Assembly: GCA_030526355.1 (NCBI GenBank)
Contig: JAUNDC010000019.1
Location: 1 to 52,860, forward strand
Length of the DNA: 52,860 nucleotides
Origin: Bacillota bacterium
GTDB lineage: Bacteria; Bacillota; Clostridia; Peptostreptococcales; Anaerovoracaceae
Reading direction: 5' to 3'
The translations under genes and the position numbers were made by a program. Each line of letters opens with the position of its first letter. Positions within the stretch are counted from its first letter, which is position 1. Shown one piece after another: positions 24,903 through 34,031 of the stretch. The notes beneath the pieces are model-generated. The model was not told the DNA's origin, searched no databases, and was given only the letters and a program-made list of their open reading frames with translations.

Positions 24903-26560
24903 AAATTCAAGGATGCTTGATTTCTCAGCAGCTTTTCAAATTCCTCCACAGGCATCGGCTTAGCGAAATAATATCCCTGAACGTAATCACAGCCTGTATC
25001 CCTCAGACGGTTCAGCTGTTCCCGGGTCTCCACACCCTCTGCAACAACTCTTAAACCTATGCCATGAGCCATGGCGATAATATAGTTCAAAATGCTTCTT
25101 TCCTCAGGCTTTGATAACTCATTCTGAATGAATTTCATATCAAGCTTCAGATAATCCATCTCCATCTGATTGAGCATGTTAAGAGATGAATACCCACTGC
25201 CGAAATCATCCATTTCAATTACAAAACCATGCTGGCGCAGCTGATTTACTGTATTTATTATCTGTCCCGGATTCTCTGAATAAGCACTCTCTGTAATTTC
25301 CAGATGCAGATAAGACGGATCTATTCCATACTTCTCAGCCATACTTACAAGTGTATCGGCCAGATCCATCTGATAAATATCTATTCTTGATACATTTACG
25401 GATATCGGAAGAAGCGGATAACCTTCGCCCTTCCATTTATTAATCAGTTCACACACCTGTTTCCATATATATTTATCGAGGCGGTGGATGAATCCGTTTT
25501 TCTCAAACAAAGGAATAAATTCTGCAGGGGACATAAAACCCCATTCGGGATGTATCCAACGAACCAGAGCTTCCGCTCCTGTCATCCGTTCTTCCTCAAC
25601 ACTGTATTTAGGCTGAAGATATAAAATAAACTGGCCTTCTGCAAGTGAACTTTCCATAGTATCTGTTATGGCTTTTTCACGAAGCAGCTCACCTCGAAGC
25701 GCATCATCATAAACCGCAAAATGTTTGTTATATTTACCCTTGACGCTGTCTGCCGCCAGCAGTGCACGGTCACACATCTGCTCTACAGGCACCGTACGAT
25801 CTGTAATCTCATACACACCCCATTTCATAACCACATTTTTTATCTGCGAGGTGAAATTCCCAAGGAAAAGATTTCTGTCGGTCTGCTCACGATCCCGTTC
25901 CTGCAGACACAAAAAACGATCGGCGCTGAATCGTCCACATATCGAATCGCCGCCACAACGTTCTCTCATTATCTGTGCAATAGCCTGCAGCAGTTTATCG
26001 CCTGCCTGTACCCCGAAATTATCATTATACAGCTTGAAGTTTTCTATATTTGAACAAACAATTGTGTATTCAGTCTCTGTATCATTCTGCAGCAGTTCTC
26101 TCACCTTCTGGAAAAAGAACTCTTTTGTATACAGCCCTGTAAGTCGGTCATATTGAAGCTGATTGATGATTGCGGCTGTTTCCCTCAGCTTTATTATGCT
26201 GGCAACCCGATGCAGAATAACCTGTGAGCGATACGGTTTAGGTACAAAATCTGTAGCTCCATGCTCCAGAGCTGCCACCTCATCACTTTCGCTGTTGCTC
26301 TGTGTAGTTACGATAACTGGAATCAGCGCCAGTTCACTGTCTTCCTTTATGTGATCCAGAAATGTATATCCATCCATTACTGGCATCACTACATCCAGCA
26401 GTATAAGCGAAATATCCTCCTTATGCTTCTTAAGTATTTCCAGAGCCTCAAGTCCGTTTTCTGCCTCAAGCACCTTGTACTGACCGGACAGGATTTCGCA
26501 TAGCATCGCCCGATTTAAATCATTATCTTCAACTATCAGTATCTGTTTCAGGGGTATCAT
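24899..26560 (-). CDS. Response regulator with degenerate GGDEF and intact EAL domain
   Basis: 553 aa. Receiver at ~5-125 (acidic pair in VEDND; phospho-acceptor in LILLDVVMP). A GGDEF-fold domain (~145-280) has its signature changed to GRFSADRF, so no cyclase activity is expected. An EAL domain (~300-545) carries GAEALVRW, NVS, LEITES, MDDFGSGYS, LKLD and AEGVET, i.e. all metal and catalytic residues seen in active c-di-GMP phosphodiesterases. It should degrade c-di-GMP on phosphorylation, very plausibly by the hybrid kinase encoded just upstream. The degenerate GGDEF may bind GTP as a sensor. Confidence 0.92.
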   Translation of the reverse strand: MIPLKQILIVEDNDLNRAMLCEILSGQYKVLEAENGLEALEILKKHKEDISLILLDVVMPVMDGYTFLDHIKEDSELALIPVIVTTQSNSESDEVAALEHGATDFVPKPYRSQVILHRVASIIKLRETAAIINQLQYDRLTGLYTKEFFFQKVRELLQNDTETEYTIVCSNIENFKLYNDNFGVQAGDKLLQAIAQIMRERCGGDSICGRFSADRFLCLQERDREQTDRNLFLGNFTSQIKNVVMKWGVYEITDRTVPVEQMCDRALLAADSVKGKYNKHFAVYDDALRGELLREKAITDTMESSLAEGQFILYLQPKYSVEEERMTGAEALVRWIHPEWGFMSPAEFIPLFEKNGFIHRLDKYIWKQVCELINKWKGEGYPLLPISVNVSRIDIYQMDLADTLVSMAEKYGIDPSYLHLEITESAYSENPGQIINTVNQLRQHGFVIEMDDFGSGYSSLNMLNQMEMDYLKLDMKFIQNELSKPEERSILNYIIAMAHGIGLRVVAEGVETREQLNRLRDTGCDYVQGYYFAKPMPVEEFEKLLRNQASLNL

Positions 26561-26607
26561 TCCACAAATTCCTTTTCTGTTTTCTTAGTATATATATCCT
26601 ATAGCAT

Positions 26608-26634
26608 ATCATACCCCCCCCCCCACAAAAACAA
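26608..26634 (-). promoter_or_regulatory. G11 homopolymer within a candidate promoter spacer
   Basis: Eleven C (26614-26624), i.e. G11 on the minus strand, lie 54 bp before the EAL protein start. On that strand TTGTTT (26629-26634) and TATGAT (26608-26613) flank it with a 15-bp spacer. Adding one or two G would bring the spacing to 16-17. Such G tracts switch promoters on and off in other bacteria; here this is inference. Confidence 0.4.
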
Positions 26635-26676
26635 GAGGGGTTTTACTTTTTGGTTCACAAATCTACCATTACATTT

Positions 26677-29640
26677 TTACTTTAGAATTTTATCCAGCAC
26701 TTTAGTTAATACCGTAGCTTCAATAGGTTTGGCAATGTGCTCATTCATTCCGGCTTCGAACGAATTCCTGCGGTCTTCTTCAAATGCATTGGCTGTCATC
26801 GCTATAATAGGTATATTGGCTAACCTCTTGTTTTTCAGGCTTCTTATCTGTCTTGTTGCCTCATAACCATCCATTCGAGGCATCTGAACATCCATAAAGA
26901 CAATATCGTATCGCTCCGGATCTGAATTTCTTATCTTGTCAACAGCTATATCTCCATCATCGGCGATATCCACATTAAATCCCATGGACTTGAAAATTTC
27001 TGAGGCTATTTCCTGATTCAGCTCGTTATCCTCAACAAGCAGCAGATTCTTACCTTCATATAATGCTTTTTTTATTACCGGTTCTGCAGCTTCAGATCTT
27101 GATGTATATGGATTTGTCAGTATTTCTCTTAACTCCGACATGAACATCGGCTTGGAACAGAATGCAGTCACACCTGCTTCTCTTGCTTCTTCCTCAATAT
27201 TGGACCAGTCATATGCAGTCAGGATAATAATAGGTTTGCTTTCTCCAATGATACGTCTTATCCTGCGCACAACTTCAATTCCATTCATATCCGGCATAAG
27301 CCAGTCGATGATATAAGCATGGAATTCATCACCCTGATTAATAGCGAACTGCGCACGAAGAACAGCCTCTTTGCCTGCTGTTGTCCACTCTGATCTCATT
27401 CCAATAACACTGAGCATACTTGCAATACTCATACATGTATTGGCATCGTCATCTGCAACAAGTGCCCTAAGTCCCTGAAGCTCCGGAATCGGATCATGAT
27501 TTACTGAATCTCCGCATATTCTGAACGAAAGATCAACGATAACCTCCGTTCCCTTTCCAGGCTCGCTCTTCACCTCAATCGTACCGCCCATAATATCAAC
27601 GATACTCTTGGTTATTGCCATGCCAAGCCCTGTTCCCTGAATTCCGCTTACAGTTGATGACCTTTCTCTTGTAAAAGCCTCAAAAATATGCTCCTTGAAC
27701 TCACTGCTCATTCCGATACCGCTGTCTTTGATACGGAACTCATAGCCTGCATAACCTTTGCGCTGATCATTTGTCTGTATAATTCTCAAGCCTACCGTCC
27801 CGCCCGGCTCAGTAAATTTCATAGCATTGCTCAATAGATTCAGCAGGATCTGATTCAGACGAAGTCTGTCACAAATGATATCTTCATTAATAACATCTAC
27901 TGTATCAATGAAGAAGTCCAGCTGCTTGGAACCTATGTCTGTCTGCACAATAGTACGCAGATCATGGATAACATCCGGCAAATGAACGGGGCTTTCCTCA
28001 AGCTTAACCTTTCCTGATTCTATTCGGCTCATGTCAAGAACATCATTTATCAGGCTCATCAGATGACTGCTGGCAGTCTGAATTTTAGTCAGGTATGCAC
28101 TTACCTGTTCAGGGTTATCCATATGAGCTGCAGCCAGTGAAGTGAATCCAATAATTGCATTCATAGGTGTACGTATATCATGACTCATATTATTAAGGAA
28201 AGTTGTTTTCGCACGGTTCGCATGCTGTGCTGCTGCAAGTGCATTCTGGAGAAGCTTCTGGCGTTCATTTTCCGCATTAACCTGAACATCGATATTGCGG
28301 ACTCCTGCAATTACTCTGTCATCATCTCCGCTCAGCTTAACAAATTTTACCTGGAAATAATGTATTGCCCCATCAATCATAGCTCGGTAATCCAATGAAT
28401 ACTCTGATTGATCATGTAAAGAAGCACACAGATTTTCAGGCAGAACTCCCTCACGTAGTTTTTCTGCATCTTCTTCGTATACATATTTATCAATATAGTT
28501 CTTCCAGGTTTCATTATATGGACGCTGCTTGTCATCAGCGTAATCCTTCATTTCACCATTCACTTTTATAGGAAGTGATATATCCTCAACAGGCGACATG
28601 AGGAAAATATCAGAGTAATCATTGCTGAGCGCACCTACAATTTTGAACTGCTCATTTTCCATCTGCTTCTTTCGAGATTTCTGAAGCACAACAATGATGG
28701 TGCAGAACAGACTCAACAGAAATATTATTACAATTCCAAGATATATAACGCTTGACCAACGCATCCGCTTAGTTCCGTCACTGACGACTTCATTAATGTT
28801 GCTTTCATTCATCAGTGCAGTAAAAACAAGCGCTGTTCCCGGAACAGTTTTATAGTATACATATGTATGACTGCCGTTTTCTGAAGAAAAAACAGTATAC
28901 CCCTCTCCGCCGTTATCCCAGTTTTTTTTCAGCGTTTCGATATTATACCCCTCGGCAAAATCAGCATTTTTTTCAAGATATTCAAAGAAATTCAAATTGC
29001 CCGTACTGTCATCCTGAGTGTTAAAAAGGCTCACTCCTTCTCTGTTGTAAAGCTTGCAGTACGTCTTGTTATCCGGATTCTCAAGCTGTTGTGCAGAAAT
29101 TACATTTTCTATCCTGACACCCGTAAAGCATGACACTATACGTGTACCTGATGATGTCACATATGACACAGGAACAGCAATTATAACCATAGTATTTGTA
29201 CCATAGCTTTTAACTATATGAATTTGCTTTTCGGTAATCTTATCTGACAGAAAACCAAATCTTGAAATACCTGAAAATGCACTGTCTGCAGTGTATACCA
29301 TTCCTTTAGAATCCACCATGGCAAACATGTCCAGACCGTTAACCTGTTTCACCATACTGATAAACTGCTGTAATGTTTTTGTATTTTCAAGGTATTCACT
29401 GTCAAGCACTGTGAGTGCTGTTTCCATCTGCTGCGTTCTCTTTTCCAGTTCAGATGTTATGTTCTTGATATTTCTTTCTGATATTTCTTCAAGATAAAAC
29501 TGTCCCAGATCATTAATTGTCTTATCTGAAGCTGACTGTGTGTTTTTCATCCACAGCACTGTAGACAATATCAGGATTACAGCAGCAGCAATCAAAACAA
29601 TGTAAAAAGGACGCCGTCTAACAACCCCTTTACTCTTCAT
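26677..29640 (-). CDS. Hybrid sensor histidine kinase, dCache-like, two receivers
   Basis: 987 aa. TM1 ~12-31, an extracytoplasmic dCache-like sensor ~35-290, TM2 ~297-320, a PAS-like domain ~330-455 and a coiled coil. HisKA has H487 (NMSHDIRTP). HATPase_c has N-box NLLSNAMKF (~601), DSGIGM (~639) and GTGLGM (~669). Receiver 1 has D779 (IIDWLMP) and receiver 2 has D917 (VFMDVQMP). There is no output domain. Its ATG lies 11 bases inside the end of the solute-binding lipoprotein gene, so the two are made together. The sensor domain probably reads the ligand-loaded lipoprotein. Phosphate could pass on to the receiver-EAL protein. Confidence 0.93.
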   Translation of the reverse strand: MKSKGVVRRRPFYIVLIAAAVILILSTVLWMKNTQSASDKTINDLGQFYLEEISERNIKNITSELEKRTQQMETALTVLDSEYLENTKTLQQFISMVKQVNGLDMFAMVDSKGMVYTADSAFSGISRFGFLSDKITEKQIHIVKSYGTNTMVIIAVPVSYVTSSGTRIVSCFTGVRIENVISAQQLENPDNKTYCKLYNREGVSLFNTQDDSTGNLNFFEYLEKNADFAEGYNIETLKKNWDNGGEGYTVFSSENGSHTYVYYKTVPGTALVFTALMNESNINEVVSDGTKRMRWSSVIYLGIVIIFLLSLFCTIIVVLQKSRKKQMENEQFKIVGALSNDYSDIFLMSPVEDISLPIKVNGEMKDYADDKQRPYNETWKNYIDKYVYEEDAEKLREGVLPENLCASLHDQSEYSLDYRAMIDGAIHYFQVKFVKLSGDDDRVIAGVRNIDVQVNAENERQKLLQNALAAAQHANRAKTTFLNNMSHDIRTPMNAIIGFTSLAAAHMDNPEQVSAYLTKIQTASSHLMSLINDVLDMSRIESGKVKLEESPVHLPDVIHDLRTIVQTDIGSKQLDFFIDTVDVINEDIICDRLRLNQILLNLLSNAMKFTEPGGTVGLRIIQTNDQRKGYAGYEFRIKDSGIGMSSEFKEHIFEAFTRERSSTVSGIQGTGLGMAITKSIVDIMGGTIEVKSEPGKGTEVIVDLSFRICGDSVNHDPIPELQGLRALVADDDANTCMSIASMLSVIGMRSEWTTAGKEAVLRAQFAINQGDEFHAYIIDWLMPDMNGIEVVRRIRRIIGESKPIIILTAYDWSNIEEEAREAGVTAFCSKPMFMSELREILTNPYTSRSEAAEPVIKKALYEGKNLLLVEDNELNQEIASEIFKSMGFNVDIADDGDIAVDKIRNSDPERYDIVFMDVQMPRMDGYEATRQIRSLKNKRLANIPIIAMTANAFEEDRRNSFEAGMNEHIAKPIEATVLTKVLDKILK

Positions 29641-31267
29641 TCTTCAGAACCTCCTCATAGGAAGCGCTTCCATCAGAAATTACTTCATCAAGACCTTCCT
29701 TTTTCAACTGACTGTACCCTGCCCAGAATTCATCCTGTGAAATTTCTCCTCTGATAGCCTGATTCCTGAGCTTGCATACCCCTTCAGTAATCAAAGATGT
29801 TCTGTATTTTACATAGCTTGCAGTTTCCATTGTAGGCGGCTGCACATAGAAAAACTCGTTGTTTATTGTAAACAGCCCATCATACATTTCCTTCTGTATA
29901 TCTGACAGATTATCTTCTTTCTGACCTGCAAACAGGCATTGCATATATGCATCCTGGAGCCAGTATCCGCCAAAAGGTTCATAGTTTATTCCTACTGTTC
30001 TATAGTCAGTGAAGCTGTTTGCGATGAGGTTCTTATCAAGCACCGGTGTTTTCCCCTCCATGGTATAGCTGACACCTTCAATTCCGTAATTATACAGCAT
30101 TGTGCCTTCTTCTGTGTAGCACCAGTTAAAAAAGCGTACAATATCCTCAACCTTGTCTTTCTCCGATGCCCCTGCAGTAATGCACCATACAGGAGATACA
30201 AGTTCTCTTTCCTGAATCATCTGATCTCCATAAGGTCCGGCTAAAGGTTCAACACTTATCCAAAGAGCATCTTCATTCCCATTATCCCTCAATGTAGAAG
30301 TCTGGGCTCCTGAAGCAGCGAATGTCATTGTGCTGCCAAGAGTATCATCTCCCATCGCCTGTTCAATAGAAGCATAGTCATATGTATCATAATCTTCTGT
30401 CAGAATACCTTCTTCATACAATTCAGCAACTGCTTTGAGGAATTCTTTATACCGTGGATGCTCATATACCATTGTGTAGGTACCGTCATCAAGCACACAG
30501 AACTGAGTATCATTGGAAGCTGCTATACCAAAAGCATTCAGCAGTATTGTCAGACTTCTTTCGCCGTCTGAACTATGAGGCAGAGCAAGAGGAATTTCAT
30601 CTCCGGAATCACCGTTACCATTCATGTCATTATCCCTGACGCCTCTCCAATACTTCAGCCAGTCTTCCCATGTCTTAGGGGTATCCATATCAAGGGCAGC
30701 CAGCCAATCCTCTCTTGCCATCATGGAAAATGAACCCTGTATTGTTGATACGGAAGGTATCGTATAAATATGTCCGTCAGAGGATCTCCACGTATCCATA
30801 TGTTCTTTGCCTACAGCCTTTACAATATCAGGCATCATATCAAGATAATCATCAAGAGGAACAATCAGGCCATCGTCTGCAAGATCCATTACACCGAAAT
30901 CCGTCGGATTTATTATATCCGGCAAATCACTCTTATTGCCCAGCAGTGTTGTAGCTACTGTTGAACTGTACCCTTCATCCTCCTGCCAGTCAACTGCCAC
31001 ATGTACTCCGGTCATTGTTTCTATAGCCGGGAAATAGTAGCACCCGTCAAAATCAGAAGGTCTGCCATCATACGTTACGCCCAGTCCCGTTATCTCAAGT
31101 CCCTCCTTATAATACAAACTGCTGCTTTGTGGGAGCGACTCCGATGCAGCAAGCAGTTTTTCGTTCATTTTATCAACGGAAAAATTTTCTGCAGTTTCCA
31201 GATTCGACTGACATCCACTGAAAACCAAAATAATTGCAGCTAGAACAACCAGATATACCTTTTTCAT
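29630..31267 (-). CDS. Extracellular solute-binding lipoprotein (family 1)
   Basis: 545 aa. Lipoprotein signal with lipobox LVFSGC. The mature part is a large two-lobed solute-binding fold of the type used with oligosaccharide or peptide-like importers (DLPDIINPTD, DGHIYTIPS, SMMAREDWLAALDMDTPKTW). The Ca-binding-like loop DNDMNGNGDSGDE is usual in that family. No ABC permease or ATPase genes are nearby. Instead a hybrid kinase overlaps its 3' end, so it likely serves as a sensory receptor rather than a transporter part. The ATG at 31267 is preceded by GGAGGG; an in-frame codon 12 bases upstream is less likely. Confidence 0.9.
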   Translation of the reverse strand: MKKVYLVVLAAIILVFSGCQSNLETAENFSVDKMNEKLLAASESLPQSSSLYYKEGLEITGLGVTYDGRPSDFDGCYYFPAIETMTGVHVAVDWQEDEGYSSTVATTLLGNKSDLPDIINPTDFGVMDLADDGLIVPLDDYLDMMPDIVKAVGKEHMDTWRSSDGHIYTIPSVSTIQGSFSMMAREDWLAALDMDTPKTWEDWLKYWRGVRDNDMNGNGDSGDEIPLALPHSSDGERSLTILLNAFGIAASNDTQFCVLDDGTYTMVYEHPRYKEFLKAVAELYEEGILTEDYDTYDYASIEQAMGDDTLGSTMTFAASGAQTSTLRDNGNEDALWISVEPLAGPYGDQMIQERELVSPVWCITAGASEKDKVEDIVRFFNWCYTEEGTMLYNYGIEGVSYTMEGKTPVLDKNLIANSFTDYRTVGINYEPFGGYWLQDAYMQCLFAGQKEDNLSDIQKEMYDGLFTINNEFFYVQPPTMETASYVKYRTSLITEGVCKLRNQAIRGEISQDEFWAGYSQLKKEGLDEVISDGSASYEEVLKNEE

Positions 31268-31342
31268 GATACCCTCCAAAAATTAAACAATGGGATTAGA
31301 ATACATATAAAATATTATACATCATCGAAAAAAGATTATCTA

Positions 31343-31371
31343 TTGTTGATTTTAAAATAATCCCGTATAAT
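31343..31371 (+). promoter_or_regulatory. Candidate promoter of the plus-strand hybrid kinase
   Basis: TTGTTG (31343-31348), 17 bp, TATAAT (31366-31371), 70 bp before the ATG at 31442. The gap is shared with the divergent lipoprotein gene. Confidence 0.5.
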
Positions 31372-31441
31372 AAATGAGTAAAAAAGCAAATCACTGCTTT
31401 GACCGGTAACCCTGATATTGAATTTGGAGGTGAATGTACTT

Positions 31442-34015
31442 ATGCAAGGAAAGCGAACTATATGGAAACGCATAATTCCTGCAAGTATTTTACTGATTTG
31501 TATTATCGCGAGTTTTGCGGCTTACTCAAATGCGAACCGCAATATGACGGTATCCAGAAACGCTAAGTATGTGGAGGATGCAGCAAATCAGACAGCCAAA
31601 CGAATCGAAGATCTACTTGTCGGAGCAGAAGACAGCATCAGCGCCATCGCCCATCTGTACGGACAGACGATGGATCCTGCTCAAATAGATATTAAAACAC
31701 TTCAAAAAATGGTGGACGACACACCTTTTGACTATATTGGAATTGTAGATACTGACGGCATTTATACTGATAACCGTGGAAAACAGGCTCAGGTCTCAGA
31801 CAGATATTATTTCCAGGATGGAATGCAAGGTAATTCCGGAATGGATATTATCTTCAACGGCCGGCTTGCCCACGAAAATCTGATGATTTTTTACGCTCCG
31901 CTGTGGTTTGACGGAGAGGTTGTAGGCATTCTTACCGGACGCTATGGTGAGCATCAGATGCGGGAAATCATTGCTGCTACATATTTTGAAGAGTCAGCCA
32001 TGACCTATCTGTGTCTGCCTGATGGGACAGTATTCTCCAGCTCCAATGATAATGACCCGCCGGAAAACATCATTACTGCACTGCGAGAAGCAGATGGCGC
32101 GGATCAGGAAACACTGGTAACATTGGAGGATGCACTGAAGAATGGTCACTCCAGAAGCTTGACCTATACAAGTGAGCAGGGCTCCAATGCGGCGTATGTA
32201 ACAAAACTGCCAGGCAAAGACTGGATGCTTCTGCAGGTTTTCCCAATTAAGGTCACCAATACAATGCTGAATGAATCCAACACCATTGCCATGTATCTGG
32301 AACTTTGGCTGGTTCTGTTGTTTGTGGTTTATATTTTAATACTGATCATGGAAAACAGGCGGCAAAAGGCAAAACTGGTCATGGAAAAGCAGGAGATGCG
32401 GGACATTGTTGACAGCACCTCTCAGCTGTTCAGCAACTTTATTCTTGCTGACCTGAAGAACGATTCTTATGAATATCTTAAAAAGGATATCCGGGAATGC
32501 GAAGAAGCTGATGACATTGGCTCCGTGGAGGAATTTCCGCAGAAGGGGATATACTCTCAGCTCCGGAATTATTGGGGTGCCCGCGCTATTCAGGAAGATG
32601 AGCATATTCGGAATCAGTTATCAATCAGCGCTATCCAGCAGAACCTGACTGAAGACACGACCTACCTCCAGTATGAATATCGTGTTCAGGAGGACAACAT
32701 ACGCTGGGTTCAGATTTCTGTATTGTGTCTGAAGCGGGAAAATGGCGTCCCTGTCTCTGTATTATTGGCGGTGCAGGATGTGACTGAACTGAAAGAGGCG
32801 GAGCTTAAAAATCGCATGGCTATGGAGGAGGCTTACCGAGCGGCTAAATCTGCCAATGAGGCTAAGACCACGTTCCTTTCCAATATGAGCCACGACATGC
32901 GTACTCCTATGAACGCAATCATAGGATTCTCAACGTTACTGGACCAGGATGCATCACAACCGGAAAAGGTGCGGGAGTACAATGATAAGATCGCCGCGTC
33001 TGGCCGGCATTTGTTGGGTCTTATTAATGATGTGCTGGATATGTCCAAAATCGAAAGCGGCCAAAATTCGCTGAATATTGCAGAGTTTAGTCTGAAAGAA
33101 CTGCTGGAAGAACTGGGCTCGGTTATACAACCTCAGATTCGTGAAAAAGAACAATCGTTGGATGTCAATGTCTGCGATGTGGGTGGAGAGCGTTTTCTGG
33201 GAGACAGACTGCGACTAAGTCAGATTTTGTTAAATCTGCTGTCAAATGCTGTAAAGTACACGCCGGAAGGTGGGCATATCGAGCTGACTATCCTTGGTCT
33301 ACCTGAAATCTCCAGAGGCTATGCCCATCTGTGCTTCCAGGTACAGGATAATGGCATCGGCATTAGCCCTGAATTTGTGAAACATATTTTTGATCCCTTC
33401 ACCCGTGAAAATAACAGTACCGCAAGCGGCATCCTAGGTACTGGTTTGGGCATGGCCATTACCAAGAGCCTGGTTGACCTGATGGGCGGAACTATTTCTG
33501 TGGAAAGCACTCAGGGCAAGGGAAGCACCTTCCGGGTTGAGTTGGAGCTGAGATATGGCGATCAGCCTGCAGAAACCAGTAGACAGGAAGATGCCGTTCT
33601 CCCTGCCACTAGTGTCAATGAACTGAAGGGTCTAAGAGTGTTGATTGCCGAAGATAATGACATCAACGCTGAGATTCTGGAGGAACTTCTCTCCTATGAG
33701 GGAGTGTCCTGCGAACGGGCGGTAAACGGTCAGGAGGCTTTGGAACGCTTCCAGCAAACTCTGCCTGGCTATTACGATGCCGTTCTGATGGATATTCAGA
33801 TGCCTGTCATGAACGGTTACGAGGCCTCCCGGGCCATTCGAGCTCTGGACCGACTCGATACTGCAACAATCCCTATCGTGGCTATGACTGCTAATGCCTT
33901 TGCGGATGATGTTCAAAATGCCATGGACGCAGGTATGAATGCCCATTTGTCAAAGCCTATCGATATTGTAGCGTTAAAGGGCGTCTTAGGGAAACTGATT
34001 CATTCTGATATTTAG
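31442..34015 (+). CDS. Hybrid sensor histidine kinase, dCache-like, one receiver
   Basis: 857 aa and the only plus-strand gene here. TM1 ~11-27, an extracytoplasmic dCache-like sensor ~30-275, TM2 ~283-303, a PAS-like domain ~325-450. HisKA has H484 (NMSHDMRTP), HATPase_c is complete (NLLSNAVKY, DNGIGI, GTGLGM) and the terminal receiver has D784 (VLMDIQMP). The ATG at 31442 has GGAGGTG nine bases upstream; a TTG eight codons earlier overlaps nothing useful. No partner regulator adjoins it. It runs toward the next kinase gene, whose stop is only 16 bp away. Confidence 0.92.
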   Translation: MQGKRTIWKRIIPASILLICIIASFAAYSNANRNMTVSRNAKYVEDAANQTAKRIEDLLVGAEDSISAIAHLYGQTMDPAQIDIKTLQKMVDDTPFDYIGIVDTDGIYTDNRGKQAQVSDRYYFQDGMQGNSGMDIIFNGRLAHENLMIFYAPLWFDGEVVGILTGRYGEHQMREIIAATYFEESAMTYLCLPDGTVFSSSNDNDPPENIITALREADGADQETLVTLEDALKNGHSRSLTYTSEQGSNAAYVTKLPGKDWMLLQVFPIKVTNTMLNESNTIAMYLELWLVLLFVVYILILIMENRRQKAKLVMEKQEMRDIVDSTSQLFSNFILADLKNDSYEYLKKDIRECEEADDIGSVEEFPQKGIYSQLRNYWGARAIQEDEHIRNQLSISAIQQNLTEDTTYLQYEYRVQEDNIRWVQISVLCLKRENGVPVSVLLAVQDVTELKEAELKNRMAMEEAYRAAKSANEAKTTFLSNMSHDMRTPMNAIIGFSTLLDQDASQPEKVREYNDKIAASGRHLLGLINDVLDMSKIESGQNSLNIAEFSLKELLEELGSVIQPQIREKEQSLDVNVCDVGGERFLGDRLRLSQILLNLLSNAVKYTPEGGHIELTILGLPEISRGYAHLCFQVQDNGIGISPEFVKHIFDPFTRENNSTASGILGTGLGMAITKSLVDLMGGTISVESTQGKGSTFRVELELRYGDQPAETSRQEDAVLPATSVNELKGLRVLIAEDNDINAEILEELLSYEGVSCERAVNGQEALERFQQTLPGYYDAVLMDIQMPVMNGYEASRAIRALDRLDTATIPIVAMTANAFADDVQNAMDAGMNAHLSKPIDIVALKGVLGKLIHSDI

Positions 34016-34031
34016 AGCACTTGTCGTTAGT

